Positions 14,752 through 27,000 of a DNA stretch of 64,000 nucleotides are shown here, piece by piece (positions within the stretch are counted from its first letter, which is position 1; the number at the start of each line of letters is the position of its first letter). This DNA comes from Callipepla californica brunnescens (lineage: Eukaryota > Chordata > Aves > Galliformes > Odontophoridae), in assembly GCA_023055505.1 (NCBI GenBank), contig JALIRH010000004.1:30881502-30945501 (forward strand), written 5' to 3'. Below the pieces are notes generated by a model, which searched no databases, was not told the DNA's origin, and saw only the letters and a program-made list of their open reading frames with translations. Both the position numbers and the translations under genes were made by a program.

Positions 14752-15266
14752 ATGTATGTGGCTATGTATGCCTCCTATTTTACAACGCTGGCTCAAAACA
14801 TGAGGCAGATGGTGGTGGTATAGCAGTAGAGGTTGAATTTTCCCTCCAATATTTCTTTACTTTTTGCCATGTGACAGATGGCAGCAGAGGGGCAGTCTGA
14901 CAAAATGGTGTCTGACAAGGGAGTATGTATGAAGCAAAGGTGTGGAACTGAATTCCTCCACACAGAAAAAATAGTACCCATTGACATTCATCAACACTTG
15001 CTGAATGTTGATGGAGACCAACCAGTGGACGTGAGCACTGTGAGGTGGTGGGTGGTGCATTTCAGCAGTAGTGACAGTAATAGTGCTCACTTCCACTCAT
15101 GCAGGTATTTTGAAGTGCTGCATGCAGGCTAGTGGTGGTGGTGATGTTGAAAAATAGTGTTTTGTAACTGAGAATTTGCTCTGTTAATGTGTTATTGCAC
15201 TCTTTGTAGCTGTCGTATATTCCATGGAAATAAATAGGAGGCACTACTTTTGGAGCAACATACATA
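14752..15266 (+). mobile_element. Mariner-type DNA transposon, internally deleted copy
   Basis: The ends form inverted repeats: tgcctcctattt at 14769-14780 pairs exactly with aaataggaggca at 15232-15243. Outside these, atgtatgtggct (14752-14763) matches the inverse of the right end with one mismatch. About 10 bp of the left terminal repeat appear lost. The plus strand keeps the N-terminal helix-turn-helix part of a mariner transposase: KIVPIDIHQHLLNV followed by VDVSTVRWWVVHF, at about 14968-15069. It then jumps to a remnant of the transposase C-terminus (GDVEK and a stop, near 15145). The catalytic core is absent, so the copy is non-autonomous. A related copy lies in reverse orientation at 46233-46706. 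The family assignment rests on recall of mariner/SETMAR-like sequence and of chicken mariner repeats (Galluhop type); the exact subfamily name is uncertain. Confidence 0.8.
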
Positions 15267-18200
15267 AATCTCCATTACAGTGATTAACATCTCTTCTGTT
15301 ATAATGGGCTACAGATTGTATCATGCTGATAAATAATACATGATCTTTGAAAGTGTATAACATTATGCGATAGTTGACCACCAGATACTTTCAGCATATG
15401 TCTCCCAAACCAAAGTCCCCTGTAGTGTAATTAGTTTTCTTTCCAAATATTATAGAAAGGTGCTAAAAAAAGCTTGTCCCATTCACTAATAAGATGAGCT
15501 ACCCAGCAAGTCTGTGTTAGTTACCATATTGACCTGTATGTATTTAAGATTTATGATTCTGTGTTATAGATCATTGTAAAAAGAATAATGATATAGGTTC
15601 AGTTTTGTAATGCTTTTTTTTTTTTTTTAACTACTTCTCTAGTTGTTCACTAGATGATTTTAGTAATGCTGGTTGCATAAATTTATTCCCATCAATGAGA
15701 ATTTTCTCTTGCTTCTTATCTAGATTTCTAGGATCAATACATAAACACAAATGAAGAGATTCTTTTCATTTTATTCTTTGCCACATTGGTTCAACTTTCT
15801 TGTTAGGTGCTGAATTTGAGCATGTACCTCATTTGCCTTCCAAATAACCTCCCCTTGTGTTGCTGACTTAATATCCTGGCTGCTCCAGCTAGTTTCCAAC
15901 TGAGAAGATTAGCCTCCTACTTGTGTGGTGTGGGCCATCCTGTTCATGCAGTCCCTCCCTTCATTGATGGGCTGTTTCACAGATCAAAATGTGCTTCTTT
16001 TCAGTCTTTGATTACAGGCAGAAAATACTGAAAATAAACTTTCTCACTTTTGATATATGTGGATAGCCACTTACATTTTAATTTGCCTCTCAATCATTTT
16101 AAGTGTAGCTCAAGCCTTATTTCATATCAGGCCTGATGTGTGGACATTATATGGCGTTTATGTGCTGTCCCCTGTAGACTTCAGTTGCAGCTGTGAGTGT
16201 ACAGTACTTCTACAGATTAGACACAGGGGATTTGTCTTGCACAGTCAGAAAATGGGTAACATACTGTGAATCCCTTTGAAAACTTTCAGTTAAGTTATGC
16301 TGAGGTATCTTGACCAAAGCTTGGACAGATTCCACTAATGCCCAGCAACACTTGCTTCCTTTAAATATGAAGTGTATTTGCTCACAGCTGCACTCCCAAT
16401 CCTATGGCTCCAACAAAAGGAACAGGAAATATGCAGGTAACATCTCCTTCCCTGGGCAAGGATGATTCACTCCCACATTTAGGTCCACCCTCTGCAACAA
16501 TTAGAAATAAGTTCAGAAAAAAAAACATGAAGTGTGGTTATGCATTTAAAATTACAATGCATGTGTACTGGTAACATTAGTTTTAGCATTTCTAATATCT
16601 TTGTCCTTGGAATGATGATCTTGGCAATCTTCTACTAAGGAAGGGATCAGCTCATCCACCTATAGCTGTCGAAGGACCTTTGCTGAGCCACTCACCAAGG
16701 CACCACTTAGAGTCAGTGTGAACAGGGGGCATATCAACACATGGCAGTACTTACTCCTGAAAGGTAAATGTAGAAGATAGAGCAGATATGTTCTTTGGAA
16801 GTGCCTGATTAATTTAACCTTAGGTGGCTGATGTCAAGAAACACCTCATTTCCGTGTCTAGTACATGTGAGCATAATTATGCACATATCTCTTATGCAGA
16901 AAGGTACTATTGCACTCATATGGAGCTAGATACGTTTATCCTATATATATAGTGATAACTTGCTGCTGTCTGTAATGTTGTGTTTCATCCTTACTGAAAG
17001 TAATTATAATTAAATCTTAAATCAAGCCTTGTGTGATAACCATTAGTCCTGTCCCACAGGTCATCTCAGTAAAACTATGTTAGACATACAGCAATGATAA
17101 GAGATTACTCTGGTTGGTAAAGAACGGTATTCCACTTTGAGCTGAGAACTTCTCAAGCTGTGATGTGTTTAATGGGCTTCTATTTAAATCTTGATAACAC
17201 ATTAAGCAGCAAGAGGTTGTCTGACTTTTATAATGAAATAGATGTAAGAAGTTTTCTCTGGAAATCCAGTGGTATTTTTATTTATTTTTTTAATCAATTG
17301 CTAATGATATCTGATATTTTTAAAGATACATGTTTAGGAGATTAGCCTAACCTTGAGATGGGTTCTCTAACATCATGGTTTCCCCTCTCCTATGTAAAAA
17401 CATCAGGTGTAAAGCCATTGCAAATCATTTTAACAAACTCTTTCATATCAGATTCCTTAAATTTATTTGGCATAGGAGATTTTTCCAGTCAGTATTCTTC
17501 ATTTCATTTTTGTTCTTAATAATATCACTTACTGTTTTTCTTGTGAAATAGTAACTGCAAAATATGTATCTGGTGCTAGAAAGATTATGAAGGTTTAGTT
17601 TAAATTATTGTGGTTTATTTTTTTTACAAACTTTGGGACACGTAGGTATTTGGTTTGTTTCTTGAGTGCAGTTATAATGAAATATCAAGAGCCTTGTGTT
17701 ATCAAATATAATTTCATTTTGTCAATCAATATTTACTTACTTCGGATTTTTTTCTACTGAATTGTGAATAGTGTAAAGCAAGCAATGAGGAATGTTAGCA
17801 ACTCAGTCAAAGGAGTGGTCAATTTGAGGTAAAAAGCCAGTGATGATTAAAGACTAAGATGGCAGTTCATCTAGTACAGATACAAATTCTGTTTTATGTA
17901 GAAGGCCTTGTTTTCAGAGGAAAGTTCTGTAGATTTACTGTAATCTGGTTGATGTGAAAATTTGTCATGAAAAGTTATATATCCCATAGCTAATGGATGT
18001 AGTTCTCAGAATTTTTCAGAGTACCACAGTGCAGTAAATTAAAGAGAAAATATTATATTTTACACTGTGTTCCACTTTAAATTTATCTCATACCTTCAAG
18101 CCTCAGCAGACATTTGATATTGAATAATATTTCTTTGAGTGCAGAAGTATCATTTTCTTGAAGCCTGAAGTATTAATTAATCTTTGCGGGAATTGAGAAG

Positions 18201-21200
18201 TTAATTAGTTATTGCCAACAGTGACAAGTTGTTACTGACTAAACCAGAAAGAAGCCCCTTGCCCCTTCTGAGATATTGTGACATCTTTTATCAACTGAAG
18301 TGGCAGCAGTGTTGGGCCCTGTGTAAATAGGTCCAGGGAACTGTAAATATATATTTGAAATAATTTTCATTGCTACAGTCCATCTTTAACTTTTTATTTT
18401 TTATATTTTATGAGTTATCTCTAACTCCTTGCTAGAAATCTTGATATGATATTTTGGAAAACCATGGTATGTTAACGGCTTCTCCATTCAGCTCCTGGTA
18501 ATATATCCTTAAGACTTGGTATGAATTTGACAGTACTTTGCATTCCCTCAAGAGTTAGAGGATTTCCATGTTTGAAATATAATGGGATTTCAGTGTATCT
18601 CCACAAGTTATTTTCTGATCGGAGGCTGGATCCTAAGTTCTCTGAAACACAGTGTATTTGGGGCCTGAACTTGGAAACTGTTTAATTTGGTGAGTACAGT
18701 CTTTTGGGCTATTTGATTTCAGTGCATAAGATATTCAGTGTACAGTTGAATTGAATTTATGGGATATCTTTTGTTGAAACAATTACATTTTACCATATGC
18801 CAGGATTCTGGGCAAAGCAGTACTTCCAAAAATGAAACTGCTAACTTACACTCTTTCTTATAGAAATGTAAATTTAGTCATATTATGAAATACAGAAGGA
18901 AAAAAAAATTATTTGAGGAAACAAATCTTGATTTCTTAATATTTAACTTTCTATACTGGTAAGTTTTTCCTGCTGTTTTGACCTCTAGCCATAGTAGCTG
19001 TGGACATTCATACAGTATTTCATTTCACCCGAGGCTGTTGATAATTTAGTCATCTGAAACAGCTTCTTCTTAAACAGTGTCACTAGGATGTAGTTCCTCC
19101 CTCAAAGGGGAGTGGTCTTTTGTTAGATTATGTAAATCATGAAACTCATTCATTATCACCGCGTTAATAATTCCTGCCGTAACCTGTAGAACCAGGGATC
19201 CAGCGACACTTTTCCTGCATTCAGCAAACATTAGAAGCTACTGTTCTGCATTTGCTTTAGTTTCTTGGGGGAATTGCATGAAAGTAAATTCAAATCAGCA
19301 GAGGATTTGTTAGTCAAATTTTGCAAATCATGTTCCAGAAAAGGGAGTTTTACAAACCCTGTTCAGGAGCCCCAGATACCAAACTCACTTCAGCTTTAGA
19401 TGTAACATTTGTACTGACTCGTTCAATCTTAATTTTGATTGATTACTTACCAGCAGAAGTTTATACTGAAATCTTTCCTTTGTCCTCTTTATCCCTTACT
19501 CACCTTTTCATTCTTCTCCTGTCAATTATTAACGCTCTGACGTTATTTGTTGCTGCAGTAACTTTGTTTCAATGCGGCTGTTGCCAGGTGAATTTTCTTG
19601 GGAGCTTGGTTGTCACACTCAGACAGATTTTGTGAGATAGCTGAAAAGGTCTGTTTCAGGCAGCAGTCTTCAAGTTCACTTTTTCTTATGGAACAGCCTG
19701 TCCATTTATAGACATTTTATTTGAAAACAAAAAGCAAAAGGAAGTGTGCTGTGGGTTGGTTCCAGTGCATTCTAAGCTTTGTGTCATCACATGAAAATGT
19801 ATAGGTTTGAGTTCAATGGGAAACATTTGCTGAGGTCTGGCATAGTGGAGGTTGATGAAAGTCTGAGGAAACAGTGTGTCCCTACTTTTATTTGTTAATT
19901 CAGATCTTTGCAGGCCTGTTTCATGGCTGAGAAGCGTCACTGTGATTATGTAGGGAATCCAGTCATGCTGTGCATTGCAGGACTGTGACTGTTGCAAAAC
20001 CTGAGACCAAAGTCCAGGTGCTTTCAGTTCCCTGACAGAATGGCTGAGGCCAAACAGCACACACCCTGCCATGCTCTGCTGCTGGTACAGGGCTCAGAGT
20101 TGTGCCTCATGCATAGCAGTGTCCCTTATGATCAGCTTGCAGGCTGGAATATGTCACCTAGCTGCAGGTTTTGGGGAGCTGAGGCCCTCACCAAACATCC
20201 AATCTGAAAGATTTCTAGATTGTCTTGGCCATGGTGAAACAACATCTACTACATTCATTTTTTTTTCATCCAGCATAGTTCTTTCTTGATTTGTGGTAGT
20301 TTTTGCCATGGAAACTCCTGCAGGTCACTGGCTCAGAAGAATTTCCTTACTTCTGTCCTGATTTTAGTTAATATATTTTCACACTGTTCATAAAACCTCT
20401 CTTCAGCTTTCTTCCCAAGGCAGAGGGCCTGCCCATTGCTCTGAAGAGTTCCCAGTTGGAACAGTCTAAATGGTTGGCCACAGCAGAGTGAGGCCAAAAC
20501 TGAACTGCTTTCCCCCTCTCCCAGTCCCCACAGCTCACTCATGGATGACAAGCAAAAATCAGAGCCAATTTTTGCCTTCCAGGGGAAAACCTAGTGCAAT
20601 GGCTAAGAATGTAAGAACAGAGGGAATCAGCTGGAGAAAGAAGGAAGGAATGGAAAGCAAATGTAAAGCTATTACTTAAAACAGTCCCATCCTTTCTTTT
20701 TCCCACTTATTTAGCATTCTTCTAAGAGTAAAAAACTGACTAGGCTTATAGCATACTGAAGATTCCTGCTAATTGATGCAAGGTTTTGTATACAAGAATG
20801 CATTTCGGTTTTGTTGCTATAATCGTGTGTGTGTTTTTTCTTTTGAACCTGAAGTGGAAACACTGAAATACAATGTTTTCCTTTATTTCAAATTTATAAA
20901 TCACTGTATTTCTATGTGTCTTTCTTAAAACATTGCTGTCACAGTAGTATGATATACTTTTACTCATCTGTCTGTGTGAAACTTGTTTGATAGTTGGTTT
21001 CTTTGCTTGTCTGTTAAAATGTTAGTAGCTTCTGTTAATTGTCCCAGTGCCTTCTGATGAGCCCAGAGTTGATTGTCAAGCTCCCCTACTTAAAGTCCGG
21101 AGAACAAGCTGCTTATGATGACCCAACAGAGACATGAGGGAGGTCTATGAAAGGGAGAGTATTCAACCAGCTTTAATCCTTGTTTTCAGTAAGGCAGTGT

Positions 21201-21314
21201 CTTTAACTGCCAACTAATTAGTGAATAGACATGGTTGTAGTTCTTATAGTCATGGCTTTTGTTGGCCTGAGATGAACTGAGCAGCTAATAGAAATGGTTT
21301 AAAATCAGTGCTTT

Positions 21315-21316
<2 letters not shown>

Positions 21317-21344
<28 letters not shown>
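21317..21344. repeat. Poly-T tract, 28 bp
   Basis: The longest homopolymer in the window, 28 T, followed by aatgca. Confidence 0.95.
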
Positions 21345-21347
<3 letters not shown>

Positions 21348-22079
21348 GCACTTTAATAGGCTATGGAGATGAGGAAATATAAATCAAAGCAGCAGCAAAA
21401 GTAGGTAGAAACTATCCAACTGCCTATGATGATACATTCAATTTAGCGATTAAACTTGTGACTCCCACATGTGGAAGTCTGGCTCTGTGCTAAAATAACT
21501 ATTCATTTTATAAACTTTGACATATATTGATACTAGAAAAGTGTGTAATTTTTTCCCTGTTACAGTAATGTATACAAGCATTACTTTGCATTTAAATAGT
21601 TTGTTAAAATCGTAAGTTATAAAATAATCAAGATAAATATAGTTCTTCCAGTTAGCAGCACCGAAACCAAATTGCAAGAAGTGAATTTGTTTAAGAATTG
21701 AAAGCATGCCTAAGACTACAACCTAATTTCAAGAGGGATGGCTCCCTCTTTAAGCATTTGTGTATAGTATCTTATTACATATCATACAATAAAAAAAACA
21801 TTTTACACTTTCCAAAATGTCATTTCTTGTAAAATTGAGTACAAGGAAAGGGGGAAAATGAGCTAATGGCATCCAGTCATAGTCACCTGAAAGAGAATGC
21901 ATTCTCTTTCCTTGAAGATCAGTGAGATATTTGAAGCGTAGCAAGATGGTTGGAAAAAAAAGTTGTGATTCTTTTCTGTTTATATTTCCCCTATTACTTG
22001 TATCTTCCTTGACCTTGACGTGGTGCAGACACAAAAGCAGGCAAAGCAGCCTACAGGAGCTTACTGTTTTATTCATTTT

Positions 22080-22330
22080 CTAAAATTAAACATAAATTCC
22101 AGTGATATTCAATAACAGTACCTTGGTTATTGATGCTCATAACCTTTTTGCTGCCTTTATCACCTGTATTATCGATCGGAGATAATTACTGCAAAGCAGC
22201 TGGCTGTTGGTTTTAGAGAGCATCAATTGTTCTCCTGTCCCAGCTGTTGGCTAATAAGGACAGTCAACACATCTGTTTCAACAGCTGGTAATTAACAAAA
22301 GCCTAATTGCCGCAACTCTTTTAACAACAA
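22080..22330. promoter_or_regulatory. Candidate enhancer / conserved non-coding element
   Basis: Four E-box cores occur within about 130 bp: CACCTG at 22161-22166 and CAGCTG at 22197-22202, 22241-22246 and 22282-22287. Homeodomain-type cores are interleaved (TAATTA at 22183 and 22289, TAATT at 22304). The block is free of repeats and contains no open frame. E-box plus homeodomain clustering is typical of neural or muscle enhancers, but tissue and target are unknown and conservation has not been tested. Confidence 0.35.
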
Positions 22331-22396
22331 ATCTATGAGAGAGTAGGGATGTGGAGGAATATTATTTACTCTGTGCTTTGCACTGTCTTTGACCAG

Positions 22397-22418
22397 TTTC
22401 TTTTTCTTTTTCTTTTTC
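22397..22418. repeat. (TTTTTC)n simple repeat
   Basis: About four units of a T5C hexamer. Confidence 0.85.
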
Positions 22419-23764
22419 TACTTTGAACACCACTGCCTTTGTCTGACACATTGAATGGCAGGAGAACACAATATGGTAATCCAGAGCTTAAGTTTTTCAG
22501 ATCTTTGTTGGTGTTTCTTATTGCAACATTTCTTTGCTAAGTTGCAAGATAAAATGAATCAAAAGCATTTTGTGGAGTTTCATACAACAGCTACAATCCA
22601 CAACAGTATGCCTAGGAAATAGGGCTGCCAATCCAGCAGCTTCCAAAAGAAAGTAATAGGTTTTCCCCTCTCTGTATGAATTTAATAGCCCTGTACCCCT
22701 CTGCAAAAGAGGTTTCTTCATTCTAAAAGTGGTGGTTCTTCTAAGAATTTTAGCATTGCTGTTAAGATGTTTCACAGACCTGGCTGCATGGATGAAACCT
22801 ACTAATACTGGTTAGTTTAAAAGTTAGTATCAGGTGGTATCTTGTCCTTAATAAATATTGTATCCGTACCAAATTGGAGAGGGTTCCACACAATGCTTGC
22901 CTGCTTATCTACATTTATAGTATTAATAGTATTAATAAGCATCACAGTCAAAGACTTTGCTCTTGGTTAGGTTTATTCTGTGGGTTAACCTTGCATATGG
23001 CACACATATAATTGGGATACTCAGCACTAAATAGAATGCATGTATATAAACACAGGGAAATGTTAATCCCATTGAATTCAATAGCAAACTTCTGTTGGCT
23101 TCAATGGGTCAGGACTTTCTGTGCAAAACTAAATTTTCTTAAAAGCAAAAGACAAATTTGGCATTCATCACACTGCACATGAAAAGAAAGTACTCAAGTA
23201 CTAATGGAATGATTGCCTGAAGTATTATGCAAGTCAGGCATGTATTGCAGATTGTGAAAATGACTGAGTCAATAAAATTTTCTAAGACATAGCATTTAAA
23301 GTGGCTAAACTGATGATGAAAAATTGTGATTCTCTGCGAAAAGTTAGTCAAGATTGCTTGATTAAACTTGCTGCAGTAGCATTTCAGTTGGCAAATATTT
23401 CTGTACGTTGAGTTCTTTAATTGTCTGCTGGGTATGTTGAAAGGTATATAAGAAATTCTACCTAAGTGCTTGCCATTGACAGAATACAGATTGCATAATT
23501 AAAAACATTCTGGCAAGACAAGTTTAGTTCAACAGGTGTTCAAGTGAAGAAATGTATAATAGATGCAGTGAAAAAGTGTAAGTTATGCTTTGTATAAGTG
23601 AAAACAAAAGCATTGGCTGAAATCTAATTGTAGGACAGTAACACAGAGAAGTGTTTGCTGTCTGGTTTTACTGGAACATGATTTCTGTATGCCACAATCT
23701 ATGGTGATTGAAATGGTTTTGTATGCCTTGCACAAATAAGAGGGAAGAAATATACCTTCTGCAT

Positions 23765-24094
23765 TACACATCTATAAATATCTAAGGAGCAGGAGGCAAA
23801 GAGACGAGGCTGGACACTTCTCAGCAGTGTGTGCCAATAGGTCAAAGGGAAATGGACACAAACTGATGCATAGGAAGTTCTGCACAAATGTGTGTGGGAA
23901 CTTCTTCTCAGTGAGGATGATGGAGCACTGGCACAGGCTGCACAGAGAGGTGGTGGAGTCTCCTTCTCTGGAGACATTCAAGACTGCATGGACACGTACC
24001 TGTGCAACCTGGGCTAGGGAGCTGCTTTGGTAGGGGGTTGGACTCCATGATCTCTGGAGATCCCTTACAACCCCTACAATTCTGTGATTATATT
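23765..24094 (+). mobile_element. CR1 LINE 3' fragment, plus strand
   Basis: The plus strand reads YKYLR near 23775, then SKGNGHKLMHRKF, then NFFSVRMMEHWHRLHREV and VESPSLETFKTAW. These are the conserved C-terminal residues of CR1 ORF2. A non-coding tail follows (ggttggactccatgatctct ... acaacccctacaattctgtg). The end is the CR1 octamer ATTCTGTG at 24079-24086 followed by a degenerate second unit. The left boundary is approximate. An open frame at 23827-24033 is this remnant. Confidence 0.93.
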
Positions 24095-27000
24095 AAAGAA
24101 AATTGCTGCAGCATTTTTGTGGAAAACACTGCAGGTAAGAATGTGGGAAATGGAAGATTCAAGGAGTTGTTCTACATATATATGATCAAAATCAGCACCA
24201 GGTAGTCAGATTTAGAATATCTAATCCCTTTTACACACCAAGGATTGCACAGAGAATGAAGCTGTTTTAAAGCCCCTGTTGGGGATCCCCTCATAGAGAC
24301 ATGGCAGTGTTTTGTTCACAGTGACTCAGCAATTCACAGCCATCCCAGTTGTATAGGCATCTCAAGGTAATAAAGGCTGCAGCAGGTCTCAGGAGCAGGA
24401 ATGCAGCTTTTGCCCGAAAGTGCTAGGCACAAAATTGATCCAACTGGGGAAAGAGCCTGAATTGTTCTGCTAGGTAATCTGATGAGAACTTCAGATATCA
24501 AAGGAGGAGTATTAATAGACTTGCCAGTTTCAAAGTCAGTTTAATAATGTCTGAGTACTCAAAGTCTGGACATGTCTGTGTAGGGCGTATGGTCACTGAT
24601 TCTTTCTTATTCATACTTTTCAAGCTAGCATAAACCTTTATTCAGTGATGATTTATTATTTTCTTAAATTGAGCAGTTCTGTCAAATTCAGTGAGTTAAT
24701 CCTGCATTGAACATACAAAAATATCAGATAAATTTGATTGTGTGCTCCTAGTAGGCCTTTTTTCGTTGTTTTTTTTTCCAGAAGGTGAAGACTGCAAGGT
24801 GAAGTAGTAAATACTATCTCAAGCTTTTTCTTAACTTTCGTTCCAAATCCTGCAAGAACTATGGGCAGATGCAGTCATAAAGAAGTCAGTGGGACAATTC
24901 ATTTTTATAATCCCGTACAGACTCATGGCCTTTATGGAAGTTTCATAGTTTGATTGTAATAGTCTGATTCTGAATCTGCTGCCTCCTGCAAAGGTACTTT
25001 CTGTCAAGAGGTAACAGTCATTCTGTCTCCTTGCATAGGTTACAATTTAGGATATATTGTCGCTTATCATCAGTTATGAGCTTTCAGGCGTAAACTGTCA
25101 ACTGCTTTTTTGCTCAAGTTACTGCCTTGTGTGTTTTTTTCTGTCACTTTAATGAGGCATGAATGATTTCAATGTACATATTTTCTTACGGAAAAGATTT
25201 GTGAAATGTCAGTGTCTTGCTAAGGAACTGTTGTCTCACTTAAATCAAGGGTAGGGAACTCTAAGTGAACATCTCAACATAGAGACCAAAGGATTACCAA
25301 GTCCAAATTGTTCTGAAAGGGCATCGTCAATAGCTGGTCATAGGTCAAATACAAGGACTTTACTGTAAGGTGGAGTCTGCAATAAAGGTTAGGTAGTGAA
25401 GTAGGATTTATCCAAGGAAGAATCTCTGGAGTTGCAGGTGAGACCTGATAATCAGTCAAGAGTGTCTCATCTGCCTACCGAGAGAGAGAATTTATCAGTC
25501 AAATTGAAATATAAGGCTTATCAAGCTTGTCTAAGTTTAAGTCCCTATTAGTTGTCAAGACTATCTGTGTCTACTCCAGTAACTAGAATAGGATCAGGGC
25601 ATGGACTTGCAGAATGACACGCAATCATCTATGCTTTTTCTTAAAAGGATCCCTGGCATTCTTTTAACCTGTTATCCCAGACAAAGCCTTTGAAAGATAA
25701 CTTTATACCAGGGTCTTTTCCCATAGACAACCTGGTATTGGAAGCCCTGCTTTTTGGGGATTGGCAGAATTTTTTGTGTATGAACACAAGCCATTCCAGA
25801 AGGTCTCAAGAGGCGGGAAATGGTTCCTGGATAGTTCTTTTTAGTAGTAGAGGGGTGCTGCTGTGCTCAGGCCTGGAGCTGTTAGCAGAGCCTGAAAATG
25901 TAGCAGACTGAGCCCTGAAAATACACATAATTTCTGCCTGCAGCTCACCTAAAATGTGTCTTGGTGTAATATGAACTTTTTTCTGTTCTTCTGCCAGCTC
26001 AGTTCCGCCCCAAACTGGATAGGACACTTCTGGGGCTGAGGGGAATGTGATTTTTATTGAATAGGGTCTTTGTTATTGTAAAGCTTCTGAGACAACATTA
26101 CAACACTACCTTTTGGATCCTGTGCTGACGACTTACTGTTTGTAACAGATATTGACTTGATATTCTAGTGGCTTGAGTCATTTATGTGGACAGCGGGTTT
26201 ATCATGGGTACTGACATTTGAAGCTTTCCCATAGCGGCCTGCCAGTAGACAACTTGGAGAGCTGCTTGCAAGCTATCCAGCTTACTTTAGTCTACGTGGT
26301 CATTTTGTCTTTGATTTCCTCTAAGGATACTGCTTGTAAAAATTGCTATGACGTGCATGTCTTCGTGGTGCATGAGAAGCGAGATCTCTCGGAGTTGAGG
26401 GAAACATGCCTGTTATTAAAGCAGATCACAAAGATTTCTTCTTCTTTGTTTTAAGTTTACATTTGATAACTCTCTCCGCCTTTGAACGAACATGTGTGGT
26501 TTTTAGTCCAGATACCTAAGAAGTCATAAATGGGGTGTAAGACGGCTTCCTCATTTAACTAGAATATTTTAAATTCTGCAGAAAATATTTTCTACTTTAA
26601 ACACATCATACATAGAACAATATGGTTGTTTTTTTGTTTTTTTTAATTTTCCTTTCAAATTCAAGTTTCTCTATATTACTGATATCTCTCCATTATTTCT
26701 TTGAAACTGTATTTTTAGATCAGGAACAAAGTTTGTGATGTCACCATGGCCAAACTTGAATTACAGATCATAAAGAAATGTACCCTTTCCACATGCCCAC
26801 AGCTGTAGACAGTATTTAATCTGGGAAGTAAAGAACTTCATTTACCTGTGTAATTTTTAAAATTTTAATTTTTCATGTAGATTAATTCTAAAGCCATAGT
26901 TATCTGGCAAATATAACTGTTATGAATGAGTATTTGCCTCTGCTTTAAAATGAAGGCTTCTTGTTCATTTATTTTGATTGTATTTTCTCTGTGTGCATCG

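Larger units (their letters stand above)
15267..23764. other. AT-rich unique sequence, no gene seen
   Basis: No supported exon. Poly-T tracts lie at 15614-15628 and 21317-21344, and a (TTTTTC)n tract lies at 22397-22418. The blocks at 18170-18330 and 22080-22330 have enhancer-like word content. Open frames at 19321 (+), 19686 (-) and 21750 (-) of 100-130 codons have no domain or splice support and look like chance. Confidence 0.55.

Noticed and set aside
19686..20072. 128-codon minus-strand frame
   Set aside because: No domain or splice signal; composition is not coding-like.
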